NCBI GenBank assembly: GCA_905221605.1
Contig: CAJNDS010000791.1
Span: forward strand, 510,001 to 572,000
Direction: 5' to 3'
Source of the DNA: Symbiodinium natans
Taxonomy: Eukaryota; Sar; Dinophyceae; Suessiales; Symbiodiniaceae
DNA length: 62,000 nt
Below the pieces are notes generated by a model. It was not told the DNA's origin. It saw only the letters and a list, made by a program, of their open reading frames with translations, and did no database searches. The position numbers and the translations under genes were made by a program. How positions within the stretch are numbered: the first letter of the stretch is position 1; each line of letters begins with the position of its first letter. Below, one piece after another: positions 43,492 through 56,700 of the stretch.

Positions 43492-43641
43492 GTTCCCACC
43501 TTCTTCTTGAAGTTGGCAGAAGACGACGCCTGTGTCAGAGCTTGGCTTATCTGGTCTCAATTCTCGGGCTCGGCTTTAGGTGTTGGAGGTTTGGAGGCCA
43601 GCGCTTGGAGGCAAATGGATGTGGCCGGTTTCCCAGCTCAG
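43492..43641 (+). CDS. Candidate internal exon, unknown protein (plus strand)
   Basis: Exactly 150 nt (50 codons) lie between GAAGAG| and CTCAG|GTTGG. It reads VPTFFLKLAEDDACVRAWLI, then a Gly/Ser/Ala stretch and AWRQMDVAGFPAQ. Open, in phase and with both splice signals, it is one of the few plus-strand gene signals in the window. Family not recognised. Confidence 0.45.
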
Positions 43642-45028
43642 GTTGGTAAGGGAAGCTAACCCATAAAACATGGAGACTGCACCTACAGGAGCCCCACACT
43701 CGCGCCAGGCGAATGCTTATGAAGGCAATGCTTGTGTGAGAAGCCCTCAGCGGTACGAACGTTCTTCCAGTGCCTCTCTGACTCCAGAAAAGGAACTACT
43801 GTCTACATGTCTCTTGCCAAGATGTTAGGCCGCGGTGTTCAGGGAAACCCGATTGTGATTCTGGATTCTGTTTGCAACCTTTGGGACGCTTGGGAAGGCA
43901 TGGTGCCCTAATGCATGGCGTTGTCGTTCTCGGCAGTGGGAGAGTGAGATGCCCACCAAGGCAACTTTTTGGAACATGATTCTTCGAAGTTGTCGTCGGC
44001 TCCCTCTTACGATATGGGCCGCTTATTCAGAGTACCAAGAGGGACCACAGATCAAAGGCCTTGACAAGTATGCATTTGGAGGTTGATGTCTACAGTAGTT
44101 CTCTAAACCCGAAGCCCTAAACCCGACCCCCCAACTCAAACTCAGAAGTCTGCACCACCAAGCGAGGAAGAAATTCAGGCGGACCCCTATAAGATTCGGA
44201 AGTTAGGGGGTAAGGGTGAGCTATTTGGAGTGCCGGCCTAGGCTTTCTTGAGGGCCGAGATTCGGGAATATTCGGAAAGCATCCATCCAGAAATCAGGGC
44301 CTGTGGGGTTCAGAGTTTACATTGACGGGGTTTGGCTTCGGGGGGGACCCTGCGCCCGCTTTTGCCATACGCGCAAGACAAGGAAGCCTCGGTCGGGGCG
44401 TCGATTGGGTCTCGGCATTCTAAATCAAGCCGTTTGTTTCTCCATGACTCCCAGGCTTACTTTGTTGCACAGCTGTTTTGAGGCTTAAGGGTTCACGATG
44501 CCACCGACCGAAGAGAGTTGGCTCTCTACCCAGAACCTGGGCCTCGGTTAGGAGTTCAGGGTGTTCGGGCAACGGGGTTCCAAAATTCGCCCATTTACCA
44601 GAGCCATTCCGAGTAACTCAGCTCCAATATAGTTGGCCTGAAACTAGCACACATCTCCGAATCTTATGACATGAACAACCGAGATCCGCAATTGCGCAGG
44701 GTTCATGAACCCTCTGCCGGCGGCTGTGAGACGGACTCAATGCAAGCAGTGCCCACCTGCTGTGAGCGGACTTAAGCTTAGGATTCGGGGCTAATTGATG
44801 GTGGTAGCGTTTGATTGGTTTTCTGTTTCTGTTGGGTGGGGGAGGGGGGTTAGCGTGTGCACTTGGCAAGGTGGGGTTTAGGGCTTCTGAGGCTTGGAGT
44901 TCGCAAAGAGCGATTTCGCGTTGATGGCAAAGCCGCGGTTACTTGCTGACCTTCCTTGCAGTCACGGCGTCTTGTGATGGATCACACAGGGCAAAACATA
45001 ATAGACTCTCGATTCTAGAATGCCTTGC

Positions 45029-48000
45029 CTGCTCCAGGCCGCCAGAAGCGTCCACAGCACGCACGATGCCCGCGCGGGCAAAGAACTGGCGCAGCATCGT
45101 GCCATCCTGAGCTGAGCATTTATATGTGCCGCAGTAGTCACAGAGAAAAAGGATCCCGTTTTGCTAGTCAAGCTCATGATCACGGATCCCGCCCCTCACA
45201 AGGCTGCAGACGGACCCTAGTAACCCTGAATAAGCCAGTAGGGCCCCCTGACATTTTCAGGCTTTCGGGGGTGTCCCCGTCGGGTCCTGCTGAAATCGCT
45301 GGATCTCTTCCTGCAACTTGGGCTCCTGCTGCATTACAGCACAGCGAAAGCTGGGGGAACAAATCTGAATTCCCCCCGGAGACGATGCGACGCACTATGT
45401 TTGATGTGTAGTTGCATGCAGACTCCGTTGGAACTAAGCAGAGCCTAGGCTGATCTCAATCAATATGTTGCCCAACATTATGCACGCAAATGTGCTACAC
45501 AATATATATATATATATATACATATATATATGTATACATACGTATTATTTATATTTATATATTTATATTTATTTATGTTATTTATTCCCCACCCTCGGTG
45601 TGCAGTTGTTAGATTTTACACTCAACTCTTCTCCTTGCCCGGAACTTTTCTCCTCGCCCGGAACTCTTCTCCTCGCCCGGTCTACTCCTCACTCATCCCT
45701 GGAGTGCCCAACCCCAAAGTGTCCCTGGAGTGCCCAACCCCAGAGGCCCAACCCCAGAGCCCAACCCTCCCTGAATTGCCCAACCCTCTGCAGTTCATGG
45801 ACGTGCCTGGGCATTTCCCTCGCGCTTTATCAGCAACAGCCGCTTCCTGACCATTTGCTGGCCTTCCCCGCAGTCTTGGGTCTCCAGGTCTTTGCTTCCC
45901 TCCAGTCATGCTTGTCGCTGCTTTTAGATGGCCAGTAGTGACAGGCTATAGGGGCGCTCACTTGTCGGGAGTCCTTAGGCCTGTCCGCAACGCTTGAAGT
46001 GTTGCACTGAAGTTGTTTTCTGTTCGCGCCGGCCTCAGAAGTAGGGATGGCGTCGTGTCATCTGAAGGGTTCCTTTGTCACCCGACTGCATGACATCTAC
46101 GTGCGAGCGGATCACTTTGGTGGGCGCAGATTGTGAGGTGCTGCTGTGCAGAGCCCAACCCTAGAGTGTCCCCGCCCAGCCCCGTGTCTCCCAGAGTGTC
46201 CCAGTGTCCCTGGAGTGCCCAACCCCCGAGTATCTCTACCAACAGAGGGTGGGGATGTTCGAAGCAAAATAATTTATTTCTTCATATTGATTTGCGCATT
46301 TACCCTCTTTTTCACGGGGTCCGAAGTGCATGTCGGCTCTAACATGGCTGTCCTCGACGTCTGGGCGCACCAGCGCCTCTCCCGTGAAGTCGTCGAGGCC
46401 CTGCCACGGATACTTAGGGCCTAGGGGGTTTAGGGGGGGTTCTTTTGGGGGGGGGGGGGGTTAGGGGGCGTTAGGGGGGGTTAGGGGGGTTCATCGGTTT
46501 GGGAGTTCACTCGTTCAGGATTCTATGGGATTTAGGCTTCAGAGATGAGGGTGTAGGGTTCTTTTCGTTCTTTGGGCTGGGGGTGAAGTTGGATGGTTTG
46601 AGCAACACTGGATTTGTGTGAAGTCTCCCTTTGCCCTGCTGGGCCCCAAACAGATCACAGGCTCATCCAGGCCTTTTCATAAGGTGGCCGATGCTGATCA
46701 TGATAAAGTCGTCCTGGTCCAATTACGTCTTCGCCGAAACCCTTCGCTGTTGCAGGGCCCTTGAAGCTCTCCAGCCGCACACCGTGTGCAACCCTCAACC
46801 CAAAAGCCTTTCTTTGGCCCAAACCCCGCCAGCCAGAACCCTCCACGCACAATTCTACATCTTCTGGGTCTTCTGGGACCATGGAAATTCGACAGCCGGG
46901 AAAACTCATCATTTGAGTAGTGCCCCCCAACCCCCCCCCCCCCCCCCCCCCCTCCCAAAAAAAAAAGGACATCCCGAATTTGCTCCTGAGCTGGGATGCA
47001 CCAGACGGCCATGACATCGCTCCAACAAGACGTCCTGGGGCATGCACGGGGGAGGAAGCAGCATAGGAAAGTTAGTCGGGTGTTTTTGGTTTTTCGAGTC
47101 GTTTGCAGGCAACTCCTGGACAGCGAACGTTTTAAGATCATAAGTAGCCCATCGTTTTTTCATCCTGTGCAGCGGCACTCTATTCAGGGGGACCACTTTC
47201 TCCAAGAAGCATGATGGTCCCCAAACTCTAAACCCTAAACAGCCAACCTCAAACTGTATGAGCCCGAGTCTGAACACAGCCCTGGCCTCCAGAATCCCAA
47301 CGAACAAGCTTTGAACTCCGCATGTCCGCCCTTCGCTCTGCCTCCGGTGCATCGAGGAAAATCACCGCATCCAGCGCCTGGCGCATGGTGTCGGGGAAAG
47401 CGGGGGAGCAGGGGGAAGCTTCTGAAGCTTTGCTGTTAAGCAAACCCGAACCTCGCACCACAAAAACAAAAAAAACCAACCTAAAGCCCCACAATGGTCC
47501 GAAACTCCCGTTGATGCCACAAGGGGCACCCCAAGCGAACTCCAAGACCACTCCTTGAGCATGCCAGAAGCACTCCCAAGCTATTTCTAAAAGCACTAAG
47601 CCCTGAACCCTCACAGGCCTGAAAAGGCCTCAATATATGAAATATGAAAAAGTCTGCAATCCATGATTGCACCTTGTCCTTCTTGGCCAGCTCGTCTTGG
47701 AGGCGGGAAGCCTCGCGCTTCAGCGTTGTGTTTGGGGCTTTTGGGCTCATGTTGGGCTTCTAGGGGGGGTGGGGCTTGGCAGGGTTTAGGGCTCCTAGGT
47801 TAGCATTTCCAAGCGTGAGCACTTGGCGGGGCTTATCAGGTGCAGCTGCTGCAGGCAAACAGCGATGTTTACATACCTGAACGAAGCTGTTGCATGCAAG
47901 AGTGGCTGAAGAAAGCCTGCGGCATTCAAGAGCCTCTCGAAGTCTCTACATTTGGGGGGTGGGAATGTGGCTTTTGGGGTCTCTTGGCTCCTGAAACGGC

Positions 48001-48970
48001 CGGAAAATAGGCTTATCGGCGGTTTCGTCTCAAAGCATAGCATTGCCCGGCCCTGAAAGTCTGAAAGCCAACCTCGAGCCCGAAACCCCTACTAAACCCA
48101 CCAGAGCCTACCGTTCTTTCTCGAAATTGTTTGCAGCTGCTCTCCAGCGAGAGTCTCCAGGTTTCCAGATTTCAAGGAACCTCTTGCCCCTGCGCTTCAT
48201 AGCTCCCAATCGGGGCCTGTTGTTGTCCCAATGATAATCCCGGGAGGCTCCAACATGTGTATCAAACACTGGGAGACGCAATCCGCACACCCATTGGACC
48301 TTATATTCGATCCTGAAGTATCCCTTGCCTGCGGCACCGTCCGGGGGAAGCCGTCGAGCACGAAGCCGCGTCGGCATTGTGGACGTGCGATGAGCTCGGA
48401 AAGAGCTGACCTCATGGCTCTTTGGGAGCGTATCCATGTTGAGCATGCCCAAACGACCCCTGGACAACTCCTCCAGGCTCTACCAAGGAATACTCAGGGG
48501 CCTACCCAAACACCCGATGACCCTATACAGTACACCATGAGAAACAGACCCGAGGCAAGAAGCTAGACCACCAAGTATAAACCCTGCCATGCCAGGCTAC
48601 ATGGCGCGATCGTCTGCGCTACCTGAGCCTGCCGAACCTGCTAGCGGCGGCGTGGGGCGTCGGGTTCAGGACTCATGATTTCCGGCGCTCAAGGTGGTTG
48701 TTTAAAGGATTGGACAATCAAGCCTTTAAAACATCATTCTCAACTCAGGGTTTCTTGGCTACAGGGTTGTAGGCGCCGACTCCAATCCCCAGGTTTCAGG
48801 CCCGAGGTGGCTGGGTGAGCCCTGAACCCTACAATCCCTGACGCTGGACACCCAAACCCTCCGAGACGCCTTGTAGCTCCTGGACGGAAATTCGGCAGAT
48901 TCCGAAGGCCCGGCGCAACGCATCTGCTTGGGTGTGCTTTCCTTGGGGCCCAAGGGCTCCAAGTGGGCGG
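45029..48970 (-). CDS. Adenylate-kinase-family nucleoside monophosphate kinase, multi-exon
   Basis: Exons 48970-48870, 48405-48329, 47717-47673, 47377-47342, 47034-46986, 46713-46673, 46400-~46360 and 45106-45029 join in matching phases. Successive pieces: GALGPQGKHTQADALRRAFG (P-loop region), CRRGFVLDGFPRTVPQ (conserved DGFPRT), REASRLQDELAKKDK, ALDAVIFLDAPE, DVLLERCHGRLVHPSSG, RLYHDQHRPPYEK and GLDDFTGEALVRP (LID domain), and MLRQFFARAGIVRAVDASGG (C-terminal strand). The family transfers phosphate between ATP and AMP or UMP/CMP. Donors are GC (five), GT (one) and GA (one, TCAG|GAGC). Odd points: the P-loop is short (GPQGKHT in place of GxxGxGKGT), and exons 1 and 2 join in phase while omitting about 35 residues of the NMP-binding region, so an exon may be missing or the enzyme may be divergent. 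The segment between LID and last exon was not resolved. Confidence 0.85.
45503..45560. repeat. (TA)n / TATTTATA tract
   Basis: Alternating TA for about 30 bases, then AT-rich TATTTATATTTA repeats. Confidence 0.85.
45640..45790. repeat. Two short tandem repeats
   Basis: CTTCTCCTCGCCCGGAA is repeated about three times (45640-45685). GTCCCTGGAGTGCCCAACCC-like units follow (45705-45790), and the latter unit returns at 46195-46220. Confidence 0.8.
46930..46966. repeat. Poly-C then poly-A run in an intron of the kinase gene
   Basis: About 22 C followed by about 10 A, as at 42543-42591. Confidence 0.85.
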
Positions 48971-49740
48971 CTGCTAGGGTTTAGGTCCGAGGTATCATAT
49001 ATAGCTTTTAGCATTTAGGTGCTACGGTTTAAGTGGGTTTGGGTTTTATAGGGTTTTAGCTGACGTGCTCAGGGTTCGATCCAATGGTTGCCCTTGATGA
49101 ACACCCTAATTATAATGAGCACAGGAAAGCCGCAGCAAGCTGACAGGGGACTTGTTTAAGGCTACGGTTCAGTCCTGCAAGGTCTAGAACTGCAGGGTTT
49201 GGGGCGCAAAAGCCACCTTAAACCAAGTGGGCAACAGATTCTTCAAACAACTTAAAAGCAATCGGGTGGACGTTGACCCGGAATTGGTCCAGAAAAAGCC
49301 AAGACTCCCACACATGGTGGCCCCACCACTGCCACGTTGGCTGGCTTCCGATTTAGCAAGTGATGCCTATGCAGGAGCTGCGTCACACTTGCTTGGAGCG
49401 GTTTAAGCTCAGAGTCAACATGCACCGAACCATGGAACACGAACATCTCGTGTTCCAAAACTCCTTAGAACAGATCGAAACCGCTTGAACTGCCCGTTCA
49501 AAACAACGATAGCATTGGCATCTATTTCCCACCACTGCAATGTCAAATGGTTTGTCTTAGCATTTGTCCGGTCGCGAGAAACTTATGTTCCCCCAAGCGC
49601 CAAATACACACAAGAAAGGTGGAAAGCAGGTTACTTGTTGAACTGACAAATGTGCAACTACTGCCCTTGCCGATATACGCCTCTGAGCGAAGATAAGGCT
49701 ACTGACATCTGCAATATACGGATGAGGGTTAAGTATGGGC

Positions 49741-49807
49741 CTCCGCTTGAGCTCAGAAATCAGCTCAGCAGTCGACACGGTCTCCAAATCGTCAGGCGAA
49801 ATTCGAC
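49741..49807 (-). CDS. Candidate internal exon, unknown protein
   Basis: 67 nt between GAAGAG| and GGAG|GCCC encode RISPDDLETVSTAELISELK R. It is a well-formed acidic then helical segment with an AG acceptor and a GC donor. No neighbouring exon or family was identified. A 68-codon minus frame at 49252-49458 (MEHEMFVFHGSVHVDSELKP) may be part of the same gene. Confidence 0.35.
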
Positions 49808-50013
49808 CTCTTCCGGGCTCTCAGGGCTTCGGTCTCTTCAAGGTTTGAAGTTGTCGAGACAACAAGCCCTTTGGCCTTGGCTTCACCGTTCAAGGCAATG
49901 AAAAACCCATGCATTGAAACTCATCCCCAATCCCTGATATTATCACCACTCCCTTCAGTACCCCAACCCCACAGCGGAGCTTGGCCAAACTACGAGTAGA
50001 CAGGAGGACTCAG

Positions 50014-50086
50014 AACCCTAAATCCTAAACCCTATAAACCCTAAAAACCCTAAAAACCCTAAACCCTAAACCCTATAAACCCTAAC
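50014..50086. repeat. Interstitial CCCTAAA array
   Basis: About ten CCCTAAA/CCCTATAAA/CCCTAAAAA words in tandem. Similar shorter clusters lie at 50845-50912 (CCCTAAA) and at 51005-51035, 51663-51700 and 52235-52300 (TTTAGGG). Confidence 0.9.
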
Positions 50087-51317
50087 CGTGTAGCGCCGCC
50101 TCCAGACATGGCTCTCGGAGGAAGCAAAACTGGTCCCCACCAAGTCAAGTGCCGTAGATGTGGGGGTAACTTTAAAGTGCTGGGTTGCGGGCTGCTGGTG
50201 GGGCTTATGGCTACTTTCATGTGTGGGGTTTGCACTTCTGCAAGGAAGGTCGAGTCGGCTCATTTCTTTCACGGCCTCCTTATTTCTTACAGCAAGTCAT
50301 TGAAGCCTATTGCATCGTCATCGTCACGAAGCTCCCCATCACTAGGGTGCATGGCAAGTCGCTCATGGACGTAAACGCGTTTTGAGCCAGCATGTCTCAG
50401 AAAACCCTAGACATCAACAGTAGACCCCAATTATTTCGTCCTCGAAGAGTGCACTGAGGTCTCCTGAAATGGATCCCAGAACGATACGCTCCTCAACATT
50501 CCAACATTCACAGCAACTTGTTATTTCATGCCAGTCAGCCAGTCTTCTTTAGTCCCCCTCTGCATTTCAAGTGTTAATGTCAGGGTTGTTGCAGATGCTG
50601 GGGGCGAACTGGGAGAGTGAGCGGGGGGAGGGGGGGGCTGAGTCTTGCAGATGCAGCCAGGGACTCGTTTACACGAACTAGGCCTAGGCATCTTTACAAG
50701 CCAAGGAACAAGCTCTGAACCTCAAAGTGTGCCATTGACAGCCTCCAGAAATTCAAAGAACTGCCCTAAGCCTCAAATCCCGAACCTCCAACTTCCAAAC
50801 CCGAAGCCCCCAACACCCTCAACGCCTAAAGCCTGGTCCTCTCAACCCCAAACCCTCAAACCCTAAACCTTGAAACCCTAAACCCTAAACCCTCAACCCT
50901 AAACCCAAAACCTGGAGTGTCACCGGCCCTGCCTTGCTCTGTAGAGCAGCCTCCCAACGCCGGCCTCGGCCCTGGGCCAACATCACTGCCTCACGTCTGG
51001 TGTATTGGGGTCATGGGGTTTAGGGTTTAGGGCTAGGCGGGGCCAGAACAGACCCACGCGTTTTCGGCAGTTTAGCTCTGTGGCCCTCAGAATCCCCTGT
51101 AAATACCGATGTTTCCTGGGTTTCGCCCACCACCTCATCCCTGCAATCTTTGTCCAAAATTGTCCAGTAATTTTTGGGGCATCCGTAGACTGCACTGGTA
51201 TTTGTAGGGTTTTTTGCACTACTTCGCACTTTCGACGTGTCCTAAACTAAGCCCTGTCTTGCTTGCATCCGCTTCTGCCCAGCCCTGGGTCTAAATAACA
51301 TGTTTGCTTCACCATAG

Positions 51318-51510
51318 TTAGAAGAAGGCATCCATGGCCCAACCATGATGACGTCCATAGTCTAATCCGTTCTGGGAAGAGAGTATTCATGGCCCAAGCA
51401 TGATGACGTCCATGGTCTACTCTGTTCTGATGAGAAGAGAGCATCCATGGCCCAAGCATGACGACGTCCATGGTTTACATCGTCTAATCCGTTCCGAGAA
51501 GGTTAAACCT
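51318..51510. repeat. Tandem repeat, three units of about 60 bp
   Basis: Each unit holds 'catccatggcccaagcatga' (or a close variant), then 'gacgtccatggtct' and 'ccgttctg' with drift. Chance ORFs cross it on both strands. Confidence 0.9.
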
Positions 51511-52129
51511 TCTTCTGGGCAGAAATGGCTGGAAGTTCTTGCTTTTAGGCGCACGGGGAGCAGAAAGGCGTCGTTTCTCAAAATTAAGGGGGTGACCTAA
51601 GTCCTGCATCTCAGGTTTGCTGGTGGGGCCACAGTTTTGCGCGGGTCTGTTGTGGACCCGCCAGGTTTTAGGGTTTAGTGTTTCGGGTTTAGGGTTTACA
51701 GGCCGCTCAGGCTTTTTTGAGTTTTGGGGTCCAGGGGGGTTTCTTGGTTCTGGGGGGAGTTCATGGTTGGGATTTTGGGGTTTTGGGGTTTAGGACCTGG
51801 GAGGTGGGATCGGTTCTGTTAACTGAAGTCCTTCATCCCAAATGAACTGACGGTGTCCTCTTTAGATTCTAGTGGGAAAACCTAAATGGTGCAGTAGAAT
51901 ACCCTCGTGCCCCAGACTCTCCCCAACTAAAACATCCCAAAGCCCTGTACCCCACAATGCTTGTGCATTTGGACGCGGGGCTGCGATTATGAGTTCCCCA
52001 AATCCTGCTTGCACTGGAGGATGTACGGCACCCCTAAACCCTGACCCCTCCTTGGGAGTATGATGGCCAGCTTTTTCGTCTCAAGCCTGCAACTTGGGTT
52101 CTCGAACCCCAAAAGCCCCCCCAAAGCGC

Positions 52130-52186
52130 CTCAAAGCAGGCTTCGTCCACTGGCAGCGTCCAGGTGAGGGAGCGTTTCAGGAGCTC
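52130..52186 (-). CDS. Candidate internal exon, unknown protein
   Basis: 57 nt, phase 0, between CCTTTTCAG| and GAG|GCGC encode ELLKRSLTWTLPVDEACFE. The signals and amphipathic pattern fit an exon; the neighbours were not found. Confidence 0.35.
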
Positions 52187-53749
52187 CTGAAAAGGGCCCC
52201 AGTACTCTAGCAAGGAAGCCAAAGGCTTCGAGGTGATTAGGGCTCAGGATTTAGGGGTTAGGGTTGAAGGTTTAAGGTTTAGGGGTTTAGTGGGTTAGTG
52301 GCAAAAATTTATAAGTCATAGTGGATCTCGAGCCGATCCTGCGTTCGCTCCCAGGCCGACGCACCAGAGGTGAGTGCGGACCCGAGAAGAACCACCTCAG
52401 CACATCGGCGGCACGTCAAATTAAAAGCACAGGAACCCCAAACCGAAGACATCCACGAAAAGGCAGATACACAGTGATACGAACCCCTCCGCTCATCAAC
52501 TCCAGGAGGTCTTCTTGGGTCGAGGGCTCTGGGGCTCAGTGTGCTGGGATTTTTGCTGGCAAATCTGTAGAGGGAACCATCCCAAACTACCAACACGTTT
52601 GTGCAAACCAAACTTGAGCTCCGAGGAGCCAGTTGCATATTATTGTCGATGCCCAAGCACCACGCGTCGTGCCGCGCTCGTTTGGCAGAAGTTTTGCAAA
52701 CTTCAATCCGTGCGTGTGATCTGTCACCGCTGTCGTCCGTTGTACGGAATCCCTGCGCCCCGCACGCTGCCAACATCTACAAGCATATGTAGAGTAGTTT
52801 GAGGAAAATGCATTCACGGGAAATGCTTCTGACACCCCTTCGACCAACCCATCTCTTACCGAAAACTGACAGCAACTACTAGCTCTCACTCAGCATTGTA
52901 CTTGCAACTCTTGGGTAGTCAAACGCACATAGTGGCATAGTACTCGAATTCCTTAGCCCGAAAAAGCCCCGCAACCCTCCTGCCACACAACCTGCCCAAA
53001 ACATTCCCAGTGCAAGCTCCATCGATCGATGACAGTCTTACCTGCAAGCCCTCGGCCCGAGCAAATGGAGCAAACTCCTGCGCGTTGTTGAGGCAGCTAC
53101 TTCGCGTCTTGGCATAGGACTTCCAACCGCGGACCAAGTTTTGATGCCCTGATGTGCAACCCATCCTTAGTTTGAAGTGAATTGTAGGTACCCACCCTGC
53201 AATTGTATCGTAAGCCCTATATACAAGTCTACTAAGACCTTCAAAACCCTACGGTATACACCGCTGCCCTGAACCCTTCCTCCCACTTCGAGCCCAGCAC
53301 GTTCGGGCGCAGCTCCGCACTTCGCACGGCATAAACCGTGCCCAGCGCCTCGTCAAAGGCTTCCCCTATAGGTAGCTTTTATAGAAAGGACCCCTTGCAA
53401 GAAAGTACGAGGCATTTAAAATGGCCAATAAATGATGTCTGGCCTGTCTATCCTCGATTCTCGATTGGGTCTCAGTCTCGGGTTCGGGGTTTAGACTTGA
53501 GGTTGCCAAAGTTAAACAATTCAATTACCCATACAGTAGTCGTCATTGTCTAATCTTGTCCCTTCCATATCATCTATCGTTTATCTTACCGTTCAGTGGG
53601 TCACCAGGTCACCAAAAACGGCCCGGTCAAGTCGCTCTCATTCCTACTCCTTGTAAATTTTCTATCATCTGGAGTGAAAGACACATCGATTCGCCCACGT
53701 TTGCGTAAAGGACCTCAGCCCCTCGAAAGCACAAAGGCCAGACCTTCAC

Positions 53750-56700
53750 CCAGTCAGCATTGGAACTGGAAATCAGCGAAACGTAGATCACCTCATTCAT
53801 CGTGAAGCCGTCCTGGAGCTCTTTGTACATCGGCCAAGGGAGGGGAGCGAGATTCTGAAATATCGCACACCTGCTTGGATCCGGGAACATGAAACGCTCA
53901 ACCCTGCAAGGAAACAAAAATGACGGTCCAGGCCACGGGAAACCCGGTAAACTTCGCACATGGCAAAATAGAAAGCATGCCCGAACAGGGCTTTAAGCCC
54001 AGAGGAAGCCTGAACTTCAATCTCACCACGTTCCTGCCTCCGCTTTTTGAGGAAACCACTGGCCGAGAGAAGCTCACGAATTGTGATCTCAACTGTATTG
54101 CATGGCGGAAGTACGTTTGATGAGCACCGCGAGCTCGCAGTTGCGGGTGCATCATGCCCCGGAGCGTGCTTTTGTTTCTTCCCGAGTGCCCAATGCCAAA
54201 CGCTGGCACCGAGCAGCGCGGGTGCGAAAACGGTCTGAGGGCTTGAATAGGGCTTGCAATATAAGTAGGGTCAGGAAGCATCTGGATGATAGGGGCAGTC
54301 AAGAAACTTGAGCGTTGGGCTGCCTGAAGAACCACAGCGCAAGGATAGCATGAGGCTTGGGGAAAAGTATTTGCGGAGGCTCCTGCGCGAGCTGGTCCAT
54401 CAGGGCCCATTGCCACTGCGAGCCCTGAGCGGGTATGAAGCATGGAGTCGGGACTATGAGTGTATAGTTCGTATCCTCGTAGTGATACTGATTGTTTTCA
54501 CAGCCTCAATGTCACAATCAGTTTATTGCTGCAATGACATCCAGAAATCTCATGCCACATCGAAACATCACGCAGTTACCATGCGACGGCATTGCGTCAG
54601 AGTGGGCTTCGAATGATTCACGCAGATCGCAATGACCACGCGGGTCTAACCTGCTTTGCTGACTACGGCCACTGCGTGTTGAGGACCAGCTACGCTGAGT
54701 GTTTACGTTGGCTTGGCAACGCATATCCGCGAGACTCGAGACGCAGCGTGTCGCACCGGCCACTGCCACTATGCAGCTTTGCGCAAACGCTTGAAGACAG
54801 CCATGTTGAGATTGAAGCCCCGCCTCAACAGGGACAGACTAGCCCAAGTTTCTGATTCCCCCGATTCCCTGAATTCTTGCACGCCATAGCAAACTCTTCT
54901 CCATGCTTTCTTTGCAGTGCTCGTTGCAGCAACCCGCGCGTGTCAATGTGCCTGGCAGCGCTCTTGCCAATATTTGGGCGCTTGGTTCCCCAGAAGGACT
55001 TTGCAGGGATAAGAACCCGAGATGTGTAGGTAATGATCGTGGGAGGTTTGCAGTCATGATCCGATCTACCAGAGGTTTGGGGCTGGGGATTCGCTGGAAA
55101 CCTGAAGCCTTAACCCTTCAGGTCCCCCCTAACCCTCACCCTTCAACGAAAAACCTGGCAAACGCCCAAAGGCTTGACAGCCTGAAGCCCTAACCCTGAA
55201 CACTCAAGGTCCTCTGAACCCTCACTTTCAACCTTAAACCCCAAAGGCTTCAAGCCCCTAGAACAACCTCAAGCCCTATTCCCTCAACCCCGAAACCCAA
55301 AACAAGCTCGAACAAACGATAAACACCCCTCCCTAAAACCGAAAGCCTTTTCGGGGCTTTGCTTTAGAAGCCTTGAAAACCTTCAACCTTATGAGCCTTG
55401 ACCTTCGGAAGCGCTTGGGGAGTTTGTGGCAAGGAGACAACCCACAGGCCCAACATCAAGCCAACTCGTCGACAGCCCATCGGCTTTATGGGGTAGATCC
55501 ATTATGCGTTTTACGGTTCTTATGCTACTGGATTCCCCTTTTTCCGAGCAATTTTACTTTGCCACAAAGCCCCGCTGGGTTGTTGTTATTGTGCCGTGGT
55601 ACATGCGTTCACGCTGCTTCTTTTGTGCGGATTTATTCCTTTTATTTTATGCCCCTGTGTACATTTCGCGAGCAACTAGCGCTAGTTGATGCCACTTTTC
55701 GCGACAATAATTGCGTCATAGTATACTCTTCTGTTGAAAAGGCCAAACAGAAACCCACCCTAAACCGAAAACGTCAAAGAAGCCGCCCCCAAGGCCTGCT
55801 GGGACGCCACCGCTGCCCCGTAGGACATGAAACCTGGCATTTTTAGGGCCTCCGTGCAAGCTGTGTTCGCGACTATAGTCTTCCGGACTTTAGGGCGTTC
55901 GGGATTCATCTTCAGAGGTTTGTGGCGATTTTTGTGGCGATTTTTTGGGGATGAGGGTCTAGGATTCATAGGCTACCTGTGTCGGCATTCTTTGGAAGCA
56001 GGCAATCCGGAGAGCTGGAAGCGCATGGCGTAGCTTCTTCTTAGGGATTTGTGGCTTTCGGAGGGTCTGGGGTTTGGAGTGTGGGGTTTCGAGTCTACTG
56101 TTCTCTTCTGGTCTTAAACACCATGTCTTGAAGACTGGAGTTTCCAAGCTAACTGTTTATCTGCATGCTGAGCCACGGTCCCCCCTACATTCCCCCTACG
56201 TCCCACATTCGCATGAGGCCCCAACTTCACGGCGGCGCAAGATGTCACACGCAAAGTCGCATCACCGTCATGAATAACTCGATGCCCTAGTCCCCCGTGA
56301 TCTGCGCCGGTCAGGGGGCCCAACCCAAGCCCGAAAACCCAACGTTTTCGGCCTTTCAGCCCGAGAAGCTCCACAAAACTCTCCCGACAGCCCAAAACGC
56401 AAACTCCCAAGCCGAATGCAGCATCTAGTAAACCTCTCTGAAGGCCCCCGGGCTTCTTCGAACCCGACCCACCCGAAACCGCAATAAGGGGTGGGGGGGG
56501 GGAAGGGGGGGGAAGGGGGGAGGCGGAAGTGACCTGGTAATAAGCCTGCACTGGGTCGCCAGGCTTGGCTGCACCTGGAGAGCGGCTGTGTCCTGGAAGA
56601 TCGCAGCGGCCTGCTTCTCAACGGGGCTTGGGGCTTTTAGGGTTGTTTGCCGTTTTGGCGGCCTTGGAGGTTTACAGGTTTACATAGGGCGTTTAGGGTC

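Noticed and set aside
45682-46424. Pro-rich ORFs (PNPKVS..., ECPTPE...)
   Set aside because: They translate a short tandem repeat and have no splice or start support.
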